From Cryptomeria japonica (Eukaryota > Streptophyta > Pinopsida > Cupressales > Cupressaceae), in NCBI RefSeq assembly GCF_030272615.1, contig NC_081415.1, forward strand, positions 510,024,873 to 510,088,872: a stretch of 64,000 nucleotides of DNA, read 5' to 3'. The notes beneath the pieces were generated by a model. That model did no database searches, was not told where the DNA came from, and worked only from the letters and a program-made list of their open reading frames with translations. Every line of letters begins with the position of its first letter. The stretch's first letter is position 1. Shown piece after piece: positions 1-12,559 of this stretch. Position numbers and translations under genes: made by a program.

Positions 1-1
1 A

Positions 2-2011
2 AGGAAGTCAGTCTTTTGTGTCACGAAGGGAAAATTATTAGGACATATTATTTCAAAGGAAGGAGTCAAGATTGATCCTGAGAGAGTTAATGCAATTCAA
101 CGTCTCAGTTTACCTTCAAATAGGACTGGAGTAAGGTCTTGCTTTGGTCAAGTGAATTGCTTAAGGAGGTTTGTTCCGGAGTTTGCAGAGACTACCAAAC
201 ACATTATCAGCTTGTTGAGCGAAAGGCATCCTTTCAAATGGACTGAGGAGGCCAAAGAAGCTTTCGAAAGAATCAAGGGTTCTGTTGCTAATGCACCGAC
301 TCTCATCAACCCGGATCTCAAAAATAATTTCATTATATATTGCTATGCCTCTAAACACACGATGTCTGGAATATTGTTGCAAATGGATGAGTCTGGGGCC
401 AAAGCACCTATTGCGTTCATGAGTGTTCCACTCAAGAAGCATGAGCTAAAGTATTCACTCTTGGAGAAACATGCCTTTGTTGTGGTCAAGGCAGTGAAAC
501 AATTTTGATATTACATTCCGCACTCTCACTCCTTGGTTTTTGTTCCAGACTCTGTAGTGAAAAGCATTTTAACTTAGCAAGAGGTCGGACTCAATAAAAG
601 AGCAACTTGGGTAACAAAAATCTAGGAATATGATCTAGACATTCATCCTACAAAGACAGTCAAAGGACAAGGCTTATGCAGGTTAATAGCAGAAAATGAA
701 ATGGAAATAGAAGCAGAAATACCATTAACTCTTTTTGTTGGATTGCAGGATACCTGGTTTTCTGATGTGGCCTATTATTTGACTTATGGCAGCTGCCCAA
801 GTCATTTGTCAGCATACGAACAAAGGAACCTTAAGTTAAAGGCCACTAAGTATGTTATTTGGCAAGATGTTTTGTACAAAAAAGGTTTGGATGGTACATA
901 CTTAAGGTGCGTGGATAAGCCTCAACAGCAAAAACTTCTGGAAGTCTATCATGGTAAAGCCTGTGGCGGACACTTCTCATCCTCTGTCACTGCTTTCAAA
1001 ATTTTAAGGAATTGCTTTTATTGGCCTGGCATGTTTTGAGATGCGTATATTTATGTTAAAGAATGTGAGAAATGCCAACTCTTTTACGTGAAGCCACATT
1101 TAGCGGCTCTGCCTTTAAGGCCTGTGGTAATTGATGAACCTTTCAGACAATGGGGTATTGATTTCATTGGGCCGATAAACCCTCATTCCAGTGCTGGTCA
1201 TATGTATATTTTGACAGCAACCGACTATTTTACCAAGTGGGTGGAGGCCATTCCCACTAAAAAGGCAAACTCGGAGGTCGTGTGTAACTTTCTCAAAGAT
1301 TGCATCCTAGTCCGTTTTGGGGTTCCCCAAAAGATTGTTGCAAATAACGCATCATATTTCTCTTCTGAGGAATTAACCATGTTTTGCTATGAACATCAGA
1401 TTACTCTCTCACATTCCTCTGATTACTTTCCATAGGGTAATGGGCTGGCAGAATCAAGCAACAAAAACCTGGTAACGATTATGAAAAAGTTGGTTGACGA
1501 AAATGCTCGAAATTGGCATAAGAAGGTTTATGAAGCTTTGTGGGCGGACAGAATCGTGCCTAAAAGAGCCATTGGAATGGCACCTTTTGAACTTGTGTAT
1601 GGGATCGGCGCAAAACTTTCTTTACCCCTGGAATTGTCAGCAGCCAAGCTACATACAGTAGTGGAGGATTCTTTCTTTCAGAATGCTCTAGAGAAGAGGG
1701 TTATGTACCTAATGAAGCTGGAAGAAGAAAGAGAGATGTTGGTGGATAGAATTACAGAGCATCAGAGCAGAGTGAAGAAGATTTTTGACATGAGAGCTCG
1801 TCCAAGAGGTTTCCTTGAAGGAGATGAGGTACTATTATGGGATAAGCGAAAGGAACCAAAGGGTGCGCATGGTAAATTTGACTCATTATGGAAGGGCCCA
1901 CTTAAGATCTGTGAAGTGGTGGGACAAAATGCTTTTAGGCTCAGCTATTCTGATGGAAGGCTTATGCCCTATACCTATAATGGGCAAGATCTCAAGCTTT
2001 ACAAATTGTGA
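2..2011 (+). pseudogene. Ty3/gypsy pol fragment: RT C-terminus, RNase H, integrase
   Basis: This is the 3' part of a Ty3/gypsy polyprotein that enters from the left edge. In one frame it reads the RT thumb (KGKLLGHIISKEG, near 30-75), the tethered RNase H (about 150-510), the integrase zinc region with H..H..C..C (about 940-1080, ending ECEKCQL), the rve core (IDFIG near 1157; VANNASYF, where the second catalytic Asp is normally present but reads Asn; NGLAESSNKNL with the catalytic Glu kept) and the C-terminal domain ending GQDLKLYKL at 2011. The frame never shifts. It is broken only by stops at 506, 575, 623, 1037 and 1433. No second RNase H lies between RNase H and integrase. The integrase tail resembles gypsy A in this window, so the two are probably one lineage. 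The element cannot move by itself. Confidence 0.93.
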
Positions 2012-3144
2012 GTCTTGTGGTCAAGAATTTTTGTATATAGTAGATTAGGTTTTTTGTTTCAAGTGTTTGTTTACGTGTGAGTCTCCTTTATTCCCCTATT
2101 TGCCTTTGGTCTTGCGAAACCAAAGATTCAGAGTTCTTTGCATTTTTCTTCGCAAATTGCAATCCCTAGTCAGAGCCAATGTTACCACGTCATTTTTCCT
2201 TCGTAATGGCGATAAATTCCTTTTTAAAAATTCCTTTCGAAGTCCTAGTCTTTCTTATAATACCTTGGTTCAAGCTCTTAGTCCGTTTGTAAATCATCTT
2301 TCAATCAAAAATGTCGATTTTTAATAATAGGTTGAACTCTGTGAACACTTTGAACCATCTTGAATCGAGTTCAACAGGTTCATTTAGGTTCCACAGGTTC
2401 CTAGGTGTTCAGGGGATTTTTCATACTAACATTTTCTCTAAGTGTTTTGCAGCGGCTCTCAAGGATTTTTGTTCGGTGATGTTTTATGTCATCTTTCTCC
2501 TGGAGTTGAACTCATTGAACCAAGTTCAAAAGGTTCAAACGTGTTCAACATGTTCAACATAGCACAAATGATCAGCATCTTGGCATAATTAATATTCTTA
2601 GCAAAGATTTTCCCTGAGCGCGGCGTACACCTTGAACTACTTGAACTCCAATGAAGTATGTTCAGGATGTTCATATGTGTTCGAAGTTGGTGGGTCTCGT
2701 GGGTTAAATGATTTGATGGTGCATTGATTGCCAAATATGAAGAAGGTGAACCATATCTTAAGTGACGTCAATCCTTGGCTTTTCGAAGTAAGTAATCATT
2801 TCAGGAATTGGTGGTTACTTCAAAAACGCCACCATGCATTTAATGCATGCGTGCGATGTCCAATCCACAAATTTAACACACTCAAACTGACAATTGGAGT
2901 TATTGCACTTAATAGTTCCGTATCATTGCCCTCGCTATAAGGTATGAAGGATTAATTCTCTAAAATTTTGTTCCTTGTTGTTGCGGTGTTATTTTTCCTG
3001 GATAGAAGTATTAATCACCGGTAGTCGTCTGGTTGCTCAATTGTGAAGGTGAGTTCCTCTCTTGTTCTCTCCAGTAACTTTTGCCTATATTTCTTCTCTC
3101 ATAGTAGGGTTGCTGCAACAAAATAAGGCTTATCACTTTGAATT
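2012..3144 (+). other. Spacer between gypsy pol and the extra ORF
   Basis: I see no coding sequence here. Positions 2330-2690 are crowded with GTTCAA/TTGAAC words in both orientations, which could pair into hairpins. A strong plant splice-donor match (AAGGTGAGT, GT at 3049-3050) lies just before the extra ORF, with pyrimidine-rich AG ends at about 3074 and 3107. In elements with an env-position ORF the downstream gene is often expressed from a spliced RNA. That role is only a guess here. Confidence 0.5.
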
Positions 3145-6100
3145 ATGAAGTCCACACTGCATTTGTTTGGGAATGTTTTTAGGCTTGCATGTATAGAGCC
3201 CATAGTTAGCGATACCGACCTTAAAGGGGAAAATCTTGAAGTTTTAAAAGAAAGGGTATTCAAGGGGATTGATGGTTCTTTTGGTGTGGAGATTTTGAGT
3301 AGCGGTCTCATAGAGGCAGCAGCTTTTCCCCCAGCTATCCCGTGCCCAGAATTAGTTAGGGAATGTATCGCTAAGTATGATCCAATCTCTGGGACCATTA
3401 GAAAAGACGATGGTGAAACCCTTCTTGCTGTAAACCGTGAAGTAATTACCTCTGTCTTCAAGATACCTGATTACTAGTTCTCCAATTTTTCCCCTGCTTG
3501 GTTAATCACCGAGTTCAACGTGGATAGGACCGGACACCAAAATAATGTAGCAAAATACTGGTTGAAGGTTCCTCAAAGGGGTGGTTCCAGGTTGCCCAAG
3601 AATCCCAATAAGAATCACATGCTGCCTCACATTCACGATGTCATGCTTTTGTCGCACCGAGTCAGAGGCTCTGCAGAAGCCTATAGTTTCGATGACTGGA
3701 TTTATTGCTATGTGTAGCTAGTGCTAGAGGGGAAGCAATACCTTGATTGGGCAGAACTGATTGTCGATTCAATGAGGGAGCAACTGAGTATGGCTGAACA
3801 ATTTAAGTAGAATTTCTTCATGTCTTCATATCTTGTATACTGTTTGGTGTGTGTTAAGGATTTAGTTGGAATAACACGACAGCTCATTGAGGAAGATGTT
3901 CCCGTGTATGATTTCTACCTCATGTTGTAAAAGGATAATGCCTTGCAGGATTTCAGAATGGTACACAATGCTTTTCTGGGTGATTTGTACTTTGAATTGA
4001 AATGTATGAAAACCAAAAGAATCTTCGAAGATGCGCAAACATTGATAAGGAGGTTTGGCAGTTTATTTATCCAGTTTCCTCATTTTTGCTACATAAGAAT
4101 AGGTGGTTTTGAAGAGGAACCCTTTAAGCTCCCACATTTTTGTTCAGATTGCTTTTTTTTAGTGGAGATATGTAGGCAGTTGACCTCTGTGATTAAAAGG
4201 GCGCAACCCAGGGATAAATGAGAGGGGAATTTTCCCATCCAATTAGGTGTGTTGTCTTGCAGTTCAATGTCCGATGCCTTGAGTATTGGAGCGGATCTCA
4301 AGAACTTCAATTTTTCCCTGTATCCTGAAAGGAAAAGGTTTTGATAATAAGGGTTTTTCCCAAAGTCTTGGTTTAATGTCGTATCTCCCAATGACACAAT
4401 TAGAGGAATTCTGAGAAGATTGTACTAATGAACTCAAGGTTTTCAAAAGGGAAAACATGAGGATGGTGTTAGAGCAGGTTATTTCACTACAGGTAAAGCT
4501 GGACATTAAGGGGCTCGAAGAGGACTATCTAGAACTTTTTGAACCCGGATACTTAGCCTAAGCAGAAACTGAGGTGCCTTCAATTAACTGGGATGAGAAA
4601 GAAGAAGATGATATCCAACTAAGAACTAAAGGAGTTTTAGAGAGAACCATGGCATGGGTTGCTAGGAAGAAAGCAGTGAAATTAGGCGTCAAGTCTAATT
4701 CTGCAAGAAGTAATGAGGTTCTTCTGTGTTCACCAAAGCGTTTTTCTAATAATGCTTCTATGCCTACTCATGCAAGTAAAGATAAAAATCTACCTCAGGT
4801 TAGACACAAGTCTAACTCAGCTTTGGATTTATGTACTCCTCGGCATACCCAGTCACGAAGTGCTACTCAGAGAAGGATGGATCACACTAAGGATGTAGAG
4901 GTGAAGGATACACTTCTTGATACCCAAATATTTGAAGTTGAAGACTTGGATAGCGATGTTGCTAATGCCCTAGACTCCCATATAGTAACCATAGCTATGA
5001 CACCACCTTCCAAAGCCATATAAGGAACAACCTGTTCCAGTGCAACTCCCAAGTGGTTAACCACTTCAGTAAACAAAAAGTGAAATTTCTTTCCTGTGAC
5101 TATTCCAATTCAGGAGATGGTCATGAAATATACTGAGAAGGGGCCCAAGCCAAAAAAGTTCAAAACGGCTACTCGTCTGGATAATGATGAAAGAATCGGA
5201 AAATGGGTCACTGAAATTGCCTCATACAAGCCCAAGGATGAAAACAAGGAGACCAGTGCAGATGATTTTGAGATCAGTAAGGTGGAGCTAGGAAACATGA
5301 ATAGGGACTCAGACAATCATTTCTTCTAGGTATCGGCGAGAAAAGAGTGAGCTAAAGCGACACATAAATATTCTTGCCCAGTTCATTGACAGCATTGGTT
5401 GTTTTGGGGCACTCCCTATATCTCATGCTACGGAGAACTTTGACCCAACTTCACTGGAAAATAAAAAGTTAATGAGCCAGGTTCAATGGGCCAAAAGTAT
5501 TGCAGAGGCTATGGAGAAATGGGTTGAAGGAATAGTCAAGGACAGAGAGAAGTATATCACTAACTCCCTCAAGTTATGTGATGAAATACAGAGCCTCATC
5601 ATAGAAGTTCAAAATCAGATTTCACCATGGGCGAAAGAGGAACACAAATGGGAGAATGTCTTGTCATTGTTCATGAAAATGGAAGAGTATGGAGTTACCC
5701 GGTTCCTTATAGAGCATTCAATCAAATTGGTGACAAATGAATGCCAGCTCTTCATGCTAAAGAAGACCATAATGTGGCGGGTTCTTACCTTCAAATCTGT
5801 GATCTCTGAGGCTAAGACTTCTGTATATGAACTCCAAGATCTCCAATGCAGTATTGTTAATGATAACAAGGTGGTTAACCTTGACCATGATTGGCAGTTG
5901 GGAATTTGCGGGCTAAACACGCAGGATGCGATAAAAGTTTTTTGAATATACATGGAGAAAATCAAAGCCAAGGGTAATTTCACTCCTGGGGATATAACAC
6001 GGGTTGCTCGGATTGAGTCTATGATATTTATTGGTAATGATCAGTTACCAAAACATGCCAAAAAGATGGTGAAGCACAGGTGGAATAAGGAGGCGGCGAA

Positions 6101-6212
6101 GGCAAAGCTCAATGCGATTAAAGTTTCGAACCAATCTATATTCCAGGAACTCACGACTGCCCATGACGCCCAGGAAAGCGGAGAAGAAGATAATGATGGG
6201 AAAGTGGCATAA
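3145..6212 (+). pseudogene. Decayed extra ORF downstream of gypsy pol (env-like position)
   Basis: A long ORF of roughly 1,000 codons in the same orientation as pol begins with ATG at 3145. It reads in frame to about 4221, then continues with frame changes at about 4574-5023, 5096-5329, 5472-5945 and 5952-6212. In the first part the stops at 3475, 3715, 3808 and 3928 are all TAG or TAA replacing plausible Gln codons. The N-terminal half is globular, with motifs such as NREVITSVFKIPDY. The middle is charged and low in complexity. The last 250 residues are helical and Lys/Glu-rich. I see no signal peptide, membrane segment or zinc knuckle, so it does not look like an envelope protein. Its plan resembles ORF2 of the pol-less element at 33128-36362. 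Function unknown; it is probably an element-encoded accessory protein. Confidence 0.7.
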
Positions 6213-7950
6213 TGTGTTGATCCAGGCTCCGTTTTTGTTTTGTAATTTTCATGTTTATGCAAAGACTTCGGAACATTTGTTCCAAATATATCTTGTTGGT
6301 TTCATAACTATTTTGGGGAGGTTGAGTTTTCGTGGAGACCTCCCCTGTTCTAAAGACTATAAATTAAAGAAAGATAGATAGAATAGGGGTTAGATTTTGT
6401 GAAGGATTTTAGTTAGTTTTTGGTTTTATGCTCCTCTGTTTTGTAAATTCTTGTTTTGTGGAAGGAGGGATAAAACTTTAAAATCTCGAATAGAAAAGGA
6501 TTTATAGATGTATGTTGTGCCTTTGTCGAATGAAATATATATATATGAGATCATATTGTTTTTGGGAGAAGGAAAATCTGTAGGTTTTGAATCTGTGTGG
6601 TTGCATATCTTTGCATATGTTGATCTAATCAAACAACGGTAATCACCTTTTCTAGTGCGGAAAATCATTATTTTTCTGAGACTCCTTCCTATGAGTGTTG
6701 TTTTGTTTAAAGAAAAGATTTGTACTTGAAGATAGATTTGGTTTCTCTTATCTATTCTTTTCTTATCTGAATTGTTCGAATAGTTTTCTGAACTTTGTTT
6801 CAGTTACTTCCATCCCTTGTGTTGAATCGATTGGAAAGTTAATTCTTTTTCTTTGAAATATGTGTAAAATATTGGCCTCTCATCCAAGAATGAAGTAGGC
6901 AGCCTTATGTGCTTTCAGGTTAAAAGCATACCAATCAAAACTTAATTAGATTATTTTCTGAATAACTAAGATAGGGAGTTGTACCTATGGAAAATTCAGA
7001 GGGAAGTGGTTTATATAACACATACCCAGTTGTTTAGTTGAACACTTGTCTTTAAAAGAAGGGGACAGAGTTTGAAATTGATCATTTTTAAGAAGGGCAA
7101 AATCCGTTCACTAACAATCTCCCCATTCAAAACTTCTCCTTATCACCATATTATAATTGTCGCCATTTATTACTACTTCTCCTTATCGCCATATTATAAT
7201 TGTCACCATTTATTACTATTTCTCATCTCATGATAATATAATTTTACTTATCTATAAATGACCTGTCAATAATAATTTCTCATTTGGTTACTAATATTGT
7301 AATGATCTAATATCCCTTCTTCAAATGCATGTCCTTATTACTAGGGTTATTTAGAAGTTGCCTCTTCATATGTAGGTGACTTTAAGGCTAATCTCATTCT
7401 AATCAAGTTTCCTTCATTATTAGAAGTATTATTTCTTTTCTTATAATTCAATTTGTTACCTCTTTTAATGGGAGTATACTTCTCATTTTGGGATTGTTAA
7501 TAATGAAGATCCTCCTCCTTACTATAAGAGAATTTTTTTATGAAAGAGGGTTCAACAAGAAATCAATTTTTTCGTACAAGATATAGTATACACATCTCTT
7601 TAATTGGTTTTTAGATAATAATATCCCCATCTTCCTTAATTTTCTTCTTGTCAATTTATTGGGGTCTTCATAGCATCTGTTTCCCAATATCTCCCACTTA
7701 CTCTCTAGTATACTGGAAAACTTTTTATCGATCCCTATAATTTTCTCTCACCAAATTCGCATTCTCCCACTTACTCGTGTGTGTATATGCATTCTCCTTA
7801 AATATAGTGGAATGAGTGCATGGGCCACATAAGTGAGAAGAGTCTTAGGACCTTGAAATAAAAATATTTTAAATGGGTTCATTGATTGTTATCTTAATTT
7901 TTTTTGTGAACATTACATTTATGGTAAACAAAATTATCTTCAGGGTTGAC
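6213..7950. other. AT-rich spacer, possibly the gypsy 3' end or LTR
   Basis: There is no convincing coding region. The 3' LTR of the gypsy element to the left should lie here, but its partner is outside the window, so I cannot place its borders. A short TATATATA run lies near 6540 and a tandem duplication at 7132-7217. The rest is T-rich sequence without recognisable structure. Confidence 0.4.
7132..7217. repeat. Tandem duplication, 2 x 43 bp
   Basis: Two adjacent 43-base copies (7132-7174 and 7175-7217) both begin ACTTCTCCTTATC and contain CATATTATAATTGTC. They differ at a few bases. Confidence 0.85.
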
Positions 7951-7999
7951 TGGTCTCATGCTTCATGTGAAAATATGTGAATTACGCAGCATCATCTTC

Positions 8000-9706
8000 A
8001 CAAAGTGGCTCCTTCCTGGAGCGACACCTGCGGGGATTGGCAGACTATGGTTAGTAAGAAATAGAAAAGAAGGAACATCATTCAGGTTCTGCAAGGTCAT
8101 TATGATCCCCGTGGGAATTTCTTAATTGATGGGAGTCCTTTCTACCCTAGAAATTCATGGCATGATTCGGTATCAGAACGAAGCAAGCTCAAAAAATCCT
8201 CTGTTGTGAATCTCCCAAAACCTAGCCCGAATAACATTCACCGCCCTCAATGGGTGTTTGAAAATGGGATTTGGGTGGATAAATGTGCCTAATCCTACCT
8301 GATTACCCACCTAAAATCCAATGTTGAGGTTATCAAACCCTTTAATAACAAATCTAGAAAAATTCAAAACAAACCTGGGCCAAACAAAGGTCGAAATATG
8401 GGGTTTCCTCTGGTTTCTAGCTCAAATGTGGTTCCTCTGGGGAAAGATAGGGTTTTTTCATCCAAAATTGCTATCAAGGAACCGGTTTCTCAACCAAAAG
8501 CAAATAATACAGTTGAATTACCCTCAACAATGCTCAATCCAATGTGGAATCTGTATTACAAGCTAAGGCTTCTGGTTAAATCGAACGATATGGATTTCCC
8601 AACTCAGGAAGTAATTGACTGGTGGTATTCATGGTTTCCCCGAGAGGTAAGTATTTCTCATCTTGACAATGATGTTTTGTTCATTTTGTGTAAGAATTTA
8701 GACACTAAGAAAGAAATTCTTTCGAGCAAAGTTAGATTATTTCAGGGGCATTGCTTTTCTCTAGTAAGATTCAGACATGGGTTAATCTGGGCCCTCTCCC
8801 TGTAGAATATCATCTCCCTCAAATTTTAGAAATCATAGGGAAAAAACTAGGCACCTACATTGGTTGTGAAGGTCTTGATAGGGAAGACCAATTCAAACAT
8901 ATCAAACTACTTATAGAATTAAAATCAGATGTTAAATCTTTTGATACAGTAGAAATTCTATCAGGTCAAGGATCTTGGACGATTAATCCATCCCTTTATA
9001 ATGGGGTAATTGATATTTCAGATATTTTAATTAAAGATTTTGGGATTGAAGAGTCCAATCAGATCAAAATGGAACCACAAACATTCCCTGGAATCATTGT
9101 TAATTTCATCAAAATGAAGGTGGTTTCTATCTGGAATCCCATGATGATTTCCTTTCGGTGCCCTTAGCATCCTTTTCTCAGAAATCAAAAAAGAGTCTCC
9201 CTCCTCATTTCGACAACAGGGTATTCACGGGAAATCCTTTAAATAAAACTGTTGTGTTGGGGTTGGAGATGAGTCAAGAACTGGATAAACCTAATTTGGA
9301 AGGAGTTATTCCCTTGCCTTCTACTCAACTACGGTTGGACATTTCTGAGGCTCAAGCAAAAAATATGGTAGATGGCATCAACCAAGATAACACTCTAGGC
9401 CTCCTAGGTGAAGGAGCTCGTAGTCCTAATAGGATTGATGTCATTAAGGATGATCACTTCAATAATAAAGCATAACTTCAAAGTCTGTTAATACGTGCAG
9501 AAGAATTCAAAGCAGATGTGAAAGAGAAGTTGAACTTACTTGAACAACAGTTGGACCTCAGTAAGACTATGGATAATGACCAGGTGATGAATGACCTAGA
9601 CCCTACATTTGGGATGGGTTTCCCTTTCAATCAATTCACTAACATAAATAACGATGATGCAACTCCTCTGGGAGTCAGTCCCCTAGAGCCAAGGGCAAAG
9701 TATTAA
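8000..9706 (+). pseudogene. LINE ORF1, DUF4283-type RNA-binding protein
   Basis: Segments in changing frames read from about 8030 (WSDTCGDWQTM) through 8398-8805, 8751-9167, 9158-9475 and 9518-9706. The recognisable part, around 8640-8880, contains WFPREVSISHLDNDVLFI followed by WVNLGPLPVEYHLPQILE and GKKLGTYIG. This is the usual DUF4283 pattern of plant LINE ORF1 proteins, which bind element RNA. A frameshift near 8755 separates the two halves. I could not find the zinc knuckle that often follows. The last part (9518-9706) is acidic and non-globular. Confidence 0.75.
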
Positions 9707-9892
9707 GTGAGGTCAAGCTGGGGTTAGGTCCTTGTTTGGGAAAGAAACTAAATATGATTGTGGTTTCATCCCAAAGAAGAAAGGAAGGAAATCCATAGCT
9801 AAGCTTAGAAATATGGAAGGGAAAGCCTTTAGAAAGTTAAAAATTACATCAATCATGAATGCAGGGAAGGGGAAGTTCCTTCCCACACAGCC

Positions 9893-10921
9893 ATGAAGAT
9901 CTTAACATGGAATGTTAGGGGCCTAAACGCCCCTAACAAGCAACACATTCTAAGGCGTTGCATTTTTGCTTCAAAAATAGATCTAGCTTTAATCCAGGAA
10001 ACAAAACTTAGTCAATCGGAAATTGGTATCTTCGAAAAGAAATTGGGTCTTCTAGAACTGGATGCTATACCTGAGTTGGGAGCCTCTGGGGGCTTGCGAA
10101 TTATATGGGATCCTAGACAAATCATAGTCAATTTCATAGCCAGTAATAAGAATTGGATGGTTGTTGTTGTCAAACTTTTGAGCTGCAATTTAAACTTTAT
10201 ACTTTTTCATGTCTACAGTCCTATTTTGACACATGAGAAAGAAATATTGTGGAATGAAATAGGAACAATATTAACTTCCCACCCGGAGTGGAATTTCTTT
10301 CTAGGAGGATATTTTAATGCTATCTCTGATCTCTCGGAAAAAAAAGGTGGCATAAGAAGAGAACATCAAATTTTAGTAGATTTCAGAGAATGGATTAATA
10401 ATCACAATATGGTAGATATAAAAATAGACAATGGCATCTTTACTTGGAATAATAGAAGGCAAGGCTTCAGCAACATAGTAGAAAGATTGGATAGGTTTCT
10501 ATTTAGAGGTGATATTTTAACCTTCAACTATATTTTTAAGGCCTCAATTCTCCTCATCTCGGGCTCTGATCACTTTCTAGTGCAACTAAACATTGAGGAA
10601 AATGTTAAGCCTAAGAGGTGCCCCTTCAAATTTGAAAAAATGTGGATGAAGGATGAGTCTCTGATGGAAAACATTGGATCATGGTGGAAAGAAGTAGAAG
10701 TAACGGGATCAAAATTATATTGTTTTGTTACCAAAATGAAATATGTTAAGAGCAAATGTATTAATTGGAATAGGGACAAGTTTGGAGATATCATTTATAT
10801 TAAAAGGGATATAGAAACAACTCTAGCACAACTTAATGATAAATTTATCAGGGAAGGCATGGACCAAAACAATTTCTTGCTAGAAAAAGAGCTTCTCCGT
10901 AGACAGGAAGAAATTTTGTGA
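9893..10921 (+). pseudogene. LINE ORF2, endonuclease domain
   Basis: ORF2 starts at ATG 9893 with MKILTWNVRGLN, the typical first motif of the exonuclease-endonuclease-phosphatase fold. It continues with LIQETKL (catalytic Glu), GGLRIIWD, a block at about 10300 reading LGGYFNAIS (the usual GDFN Asp is Tyr here), DRFLFRGDI and SGSDHFLVQL (catalytic Asp/His near the C-terminal end). This domain nicks target DNA to prime reverse transcription. The 342-codon stretch ends at a TGA (10919) at a position usually occupied by Trp. The coding sense continues in frame beyond it, with a TAG soon after that also replaces a Trp. Confidence 0.9.
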
Positions 10922-12400
10922 AAGGAAGAATGCTATTGGAGACAAAAATCTAGGGTGACTTAGATCTCAGAAGGAGACCAAAATACAAAGTTTTTTCATG
11001 CTACTACAAAAAGTAGGAATAGAATTAATAGATTAACCCATATTAGAAGTGAGGTTGGGGTTGTATTAGATGACCCTAAAAGTATAGCAGTTGAGGTGCT
11101 CTCCTTCTTCCATAACTTACTAAGCAAAGAACCTATCTTGGATTTGACAACGCAAACTAATTTGATCAACAATATTCCCAAAATCATTAATGACAATCAA
11201 AATTTACTTCTTAACCGAAAGTTTACCAAGTCGGAGATAGAAGAGGCCCTGTCCCAATTTCACCCTAACAAGGCGCCTGGTCCGGACGGTTTCCCAACAT
11301 GTTTCTTCCAAAAGTGTTGGCATATTATAGGTGATGAATTAGTGGATGCTTTGGAAGGTGCAAGGCGGTTTGGAAGATTTCTTAAAGAGATAAACCACAC
11401 TTTTTAGCCCTTATCCCCAAAAAGGAGACAGTGGTTAGTATGAGCGATTTTAGACCTATTTCACTGTGTAACACCATCTACAAAATCTTTTCGAAAGTTC
11501 TAGCCAACTAACTAAAATCAGTTCTTTCAAGCATCATCTCTGAAGAACAAACGGGTTTTGTACTAAGTAGGTCTATTTTTTATGGAGTCATCATTGCATA
11601 GGAGGCAATCCACTCTATTCAAAATAATCATCAAATTAGACATTAAGAAAGCATACGATATGGTAAATTGGAGGTTTCTCTGCAAATGCCTAGAAGCTTT
11701 TGGTTTTAGAAAAGTCTGGATCAATTTAATCTTTGAATGCATATCAACACCCAAGGTGTCAGTCCTGGTCAATGGGCAACCAGAAGGCTTCTTTGATATG
11801 TCAAGAGGATTGAGACAAGGAGATCCATTATCTCCCTTCCTCTACATCAGAATGGTTGAAGCTTTAGGTAGGACCATTTAGAAAGCTCATGAATTGAGCA
11901 ATATTGTTGGAATCAAAATTTCCAGTAGTATTCCTCCTATCCTAGATTGGTTTTCCAGAGCCTCAGGTCAAAAGGTTAATAACGATAAATCAAACTTGTA
12001 TTTTTTTTAATACAGAGGAGAAGCTATCCAGAGATATTGTCAGTATTTTAGGCTTTCAGATCGGGACAGAGGGCTCCCTTGTAAATATCTAGGCCTACCA
12101 GTGGACAGAGGGCTTAGGTCATCCAATCTGTGGGGGCATATTCTGACCAAGCTAGACCAAAAACTTCAAAGCTGGAAAGGTAAATGGTTGTTAGCAGCTG
12201 GTAGAGTAATAATGTTGATTTTTGTTCTCTATGCTCTTCCCCAATACCAAATGACCTATTTTCCTTTGCAAAAAGGAGTGAAAAATAATCTGGAACAAAA
12301 ACTTAGAACCTTCTTCTGGCAAGGACTAGTAGACAAGAAGAAATTCGCACTAATAGCTTGGGAGAAACTCGCAGACCCAAGGATCGGAGTGGTATAGGAC
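10922..12400 (+). pseudogene. LINE ORF2, reverse transcriptase domain with catalytic box deleted
   Basis: Reading resumes after the TGA with an EGDQNTKFFHATTK block (10970-11012), then NKAPGPDGF (about 11265), [13 protein letters not shown] (about 11450), EEQTGFV, LDIKKAYDMVNW (11638-11673, first catalytic Asp present) and RGLRQGDPLSPF (about 11805-11840). The normal order then requires a segment of about 25 residues containing F/YADD before the thumb. Instead the sequence runs from SSIPPI straight into LDWFSRASGQKV (11925-11980) in one frame, so the catalytic double-Asp box is missing. Stops (11405, 11879, 12007) and frame changes add further damage. Confidence 0.88.
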
Positions 12401-12559
12401 TAAGGGACCAGGAGCTACAAAATAAGGCTCTAGGGGCCAAGCTAGTATGAAAAATCTACTAGGAACCAGACAGAAGATGGGTGAAAGTTTTAGCTAGTAA
12501 ATAATTAGATTCTTCTGACCCAACTAGCATCTTTAGAACAATTAATCCCCCACATGGTT

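Noticed and set aside
3099-3461. 120-codon minus-strand open frame
   Set aside because: Antisense shadow of the start of the extra ORF at 3145.
3145-6212. Envelope gene in the first gypsy element
   Set aside because: The position fits, but there is no signal peptide, membrane segment, cysteine pattern or cleavage site, so I do not call it env.
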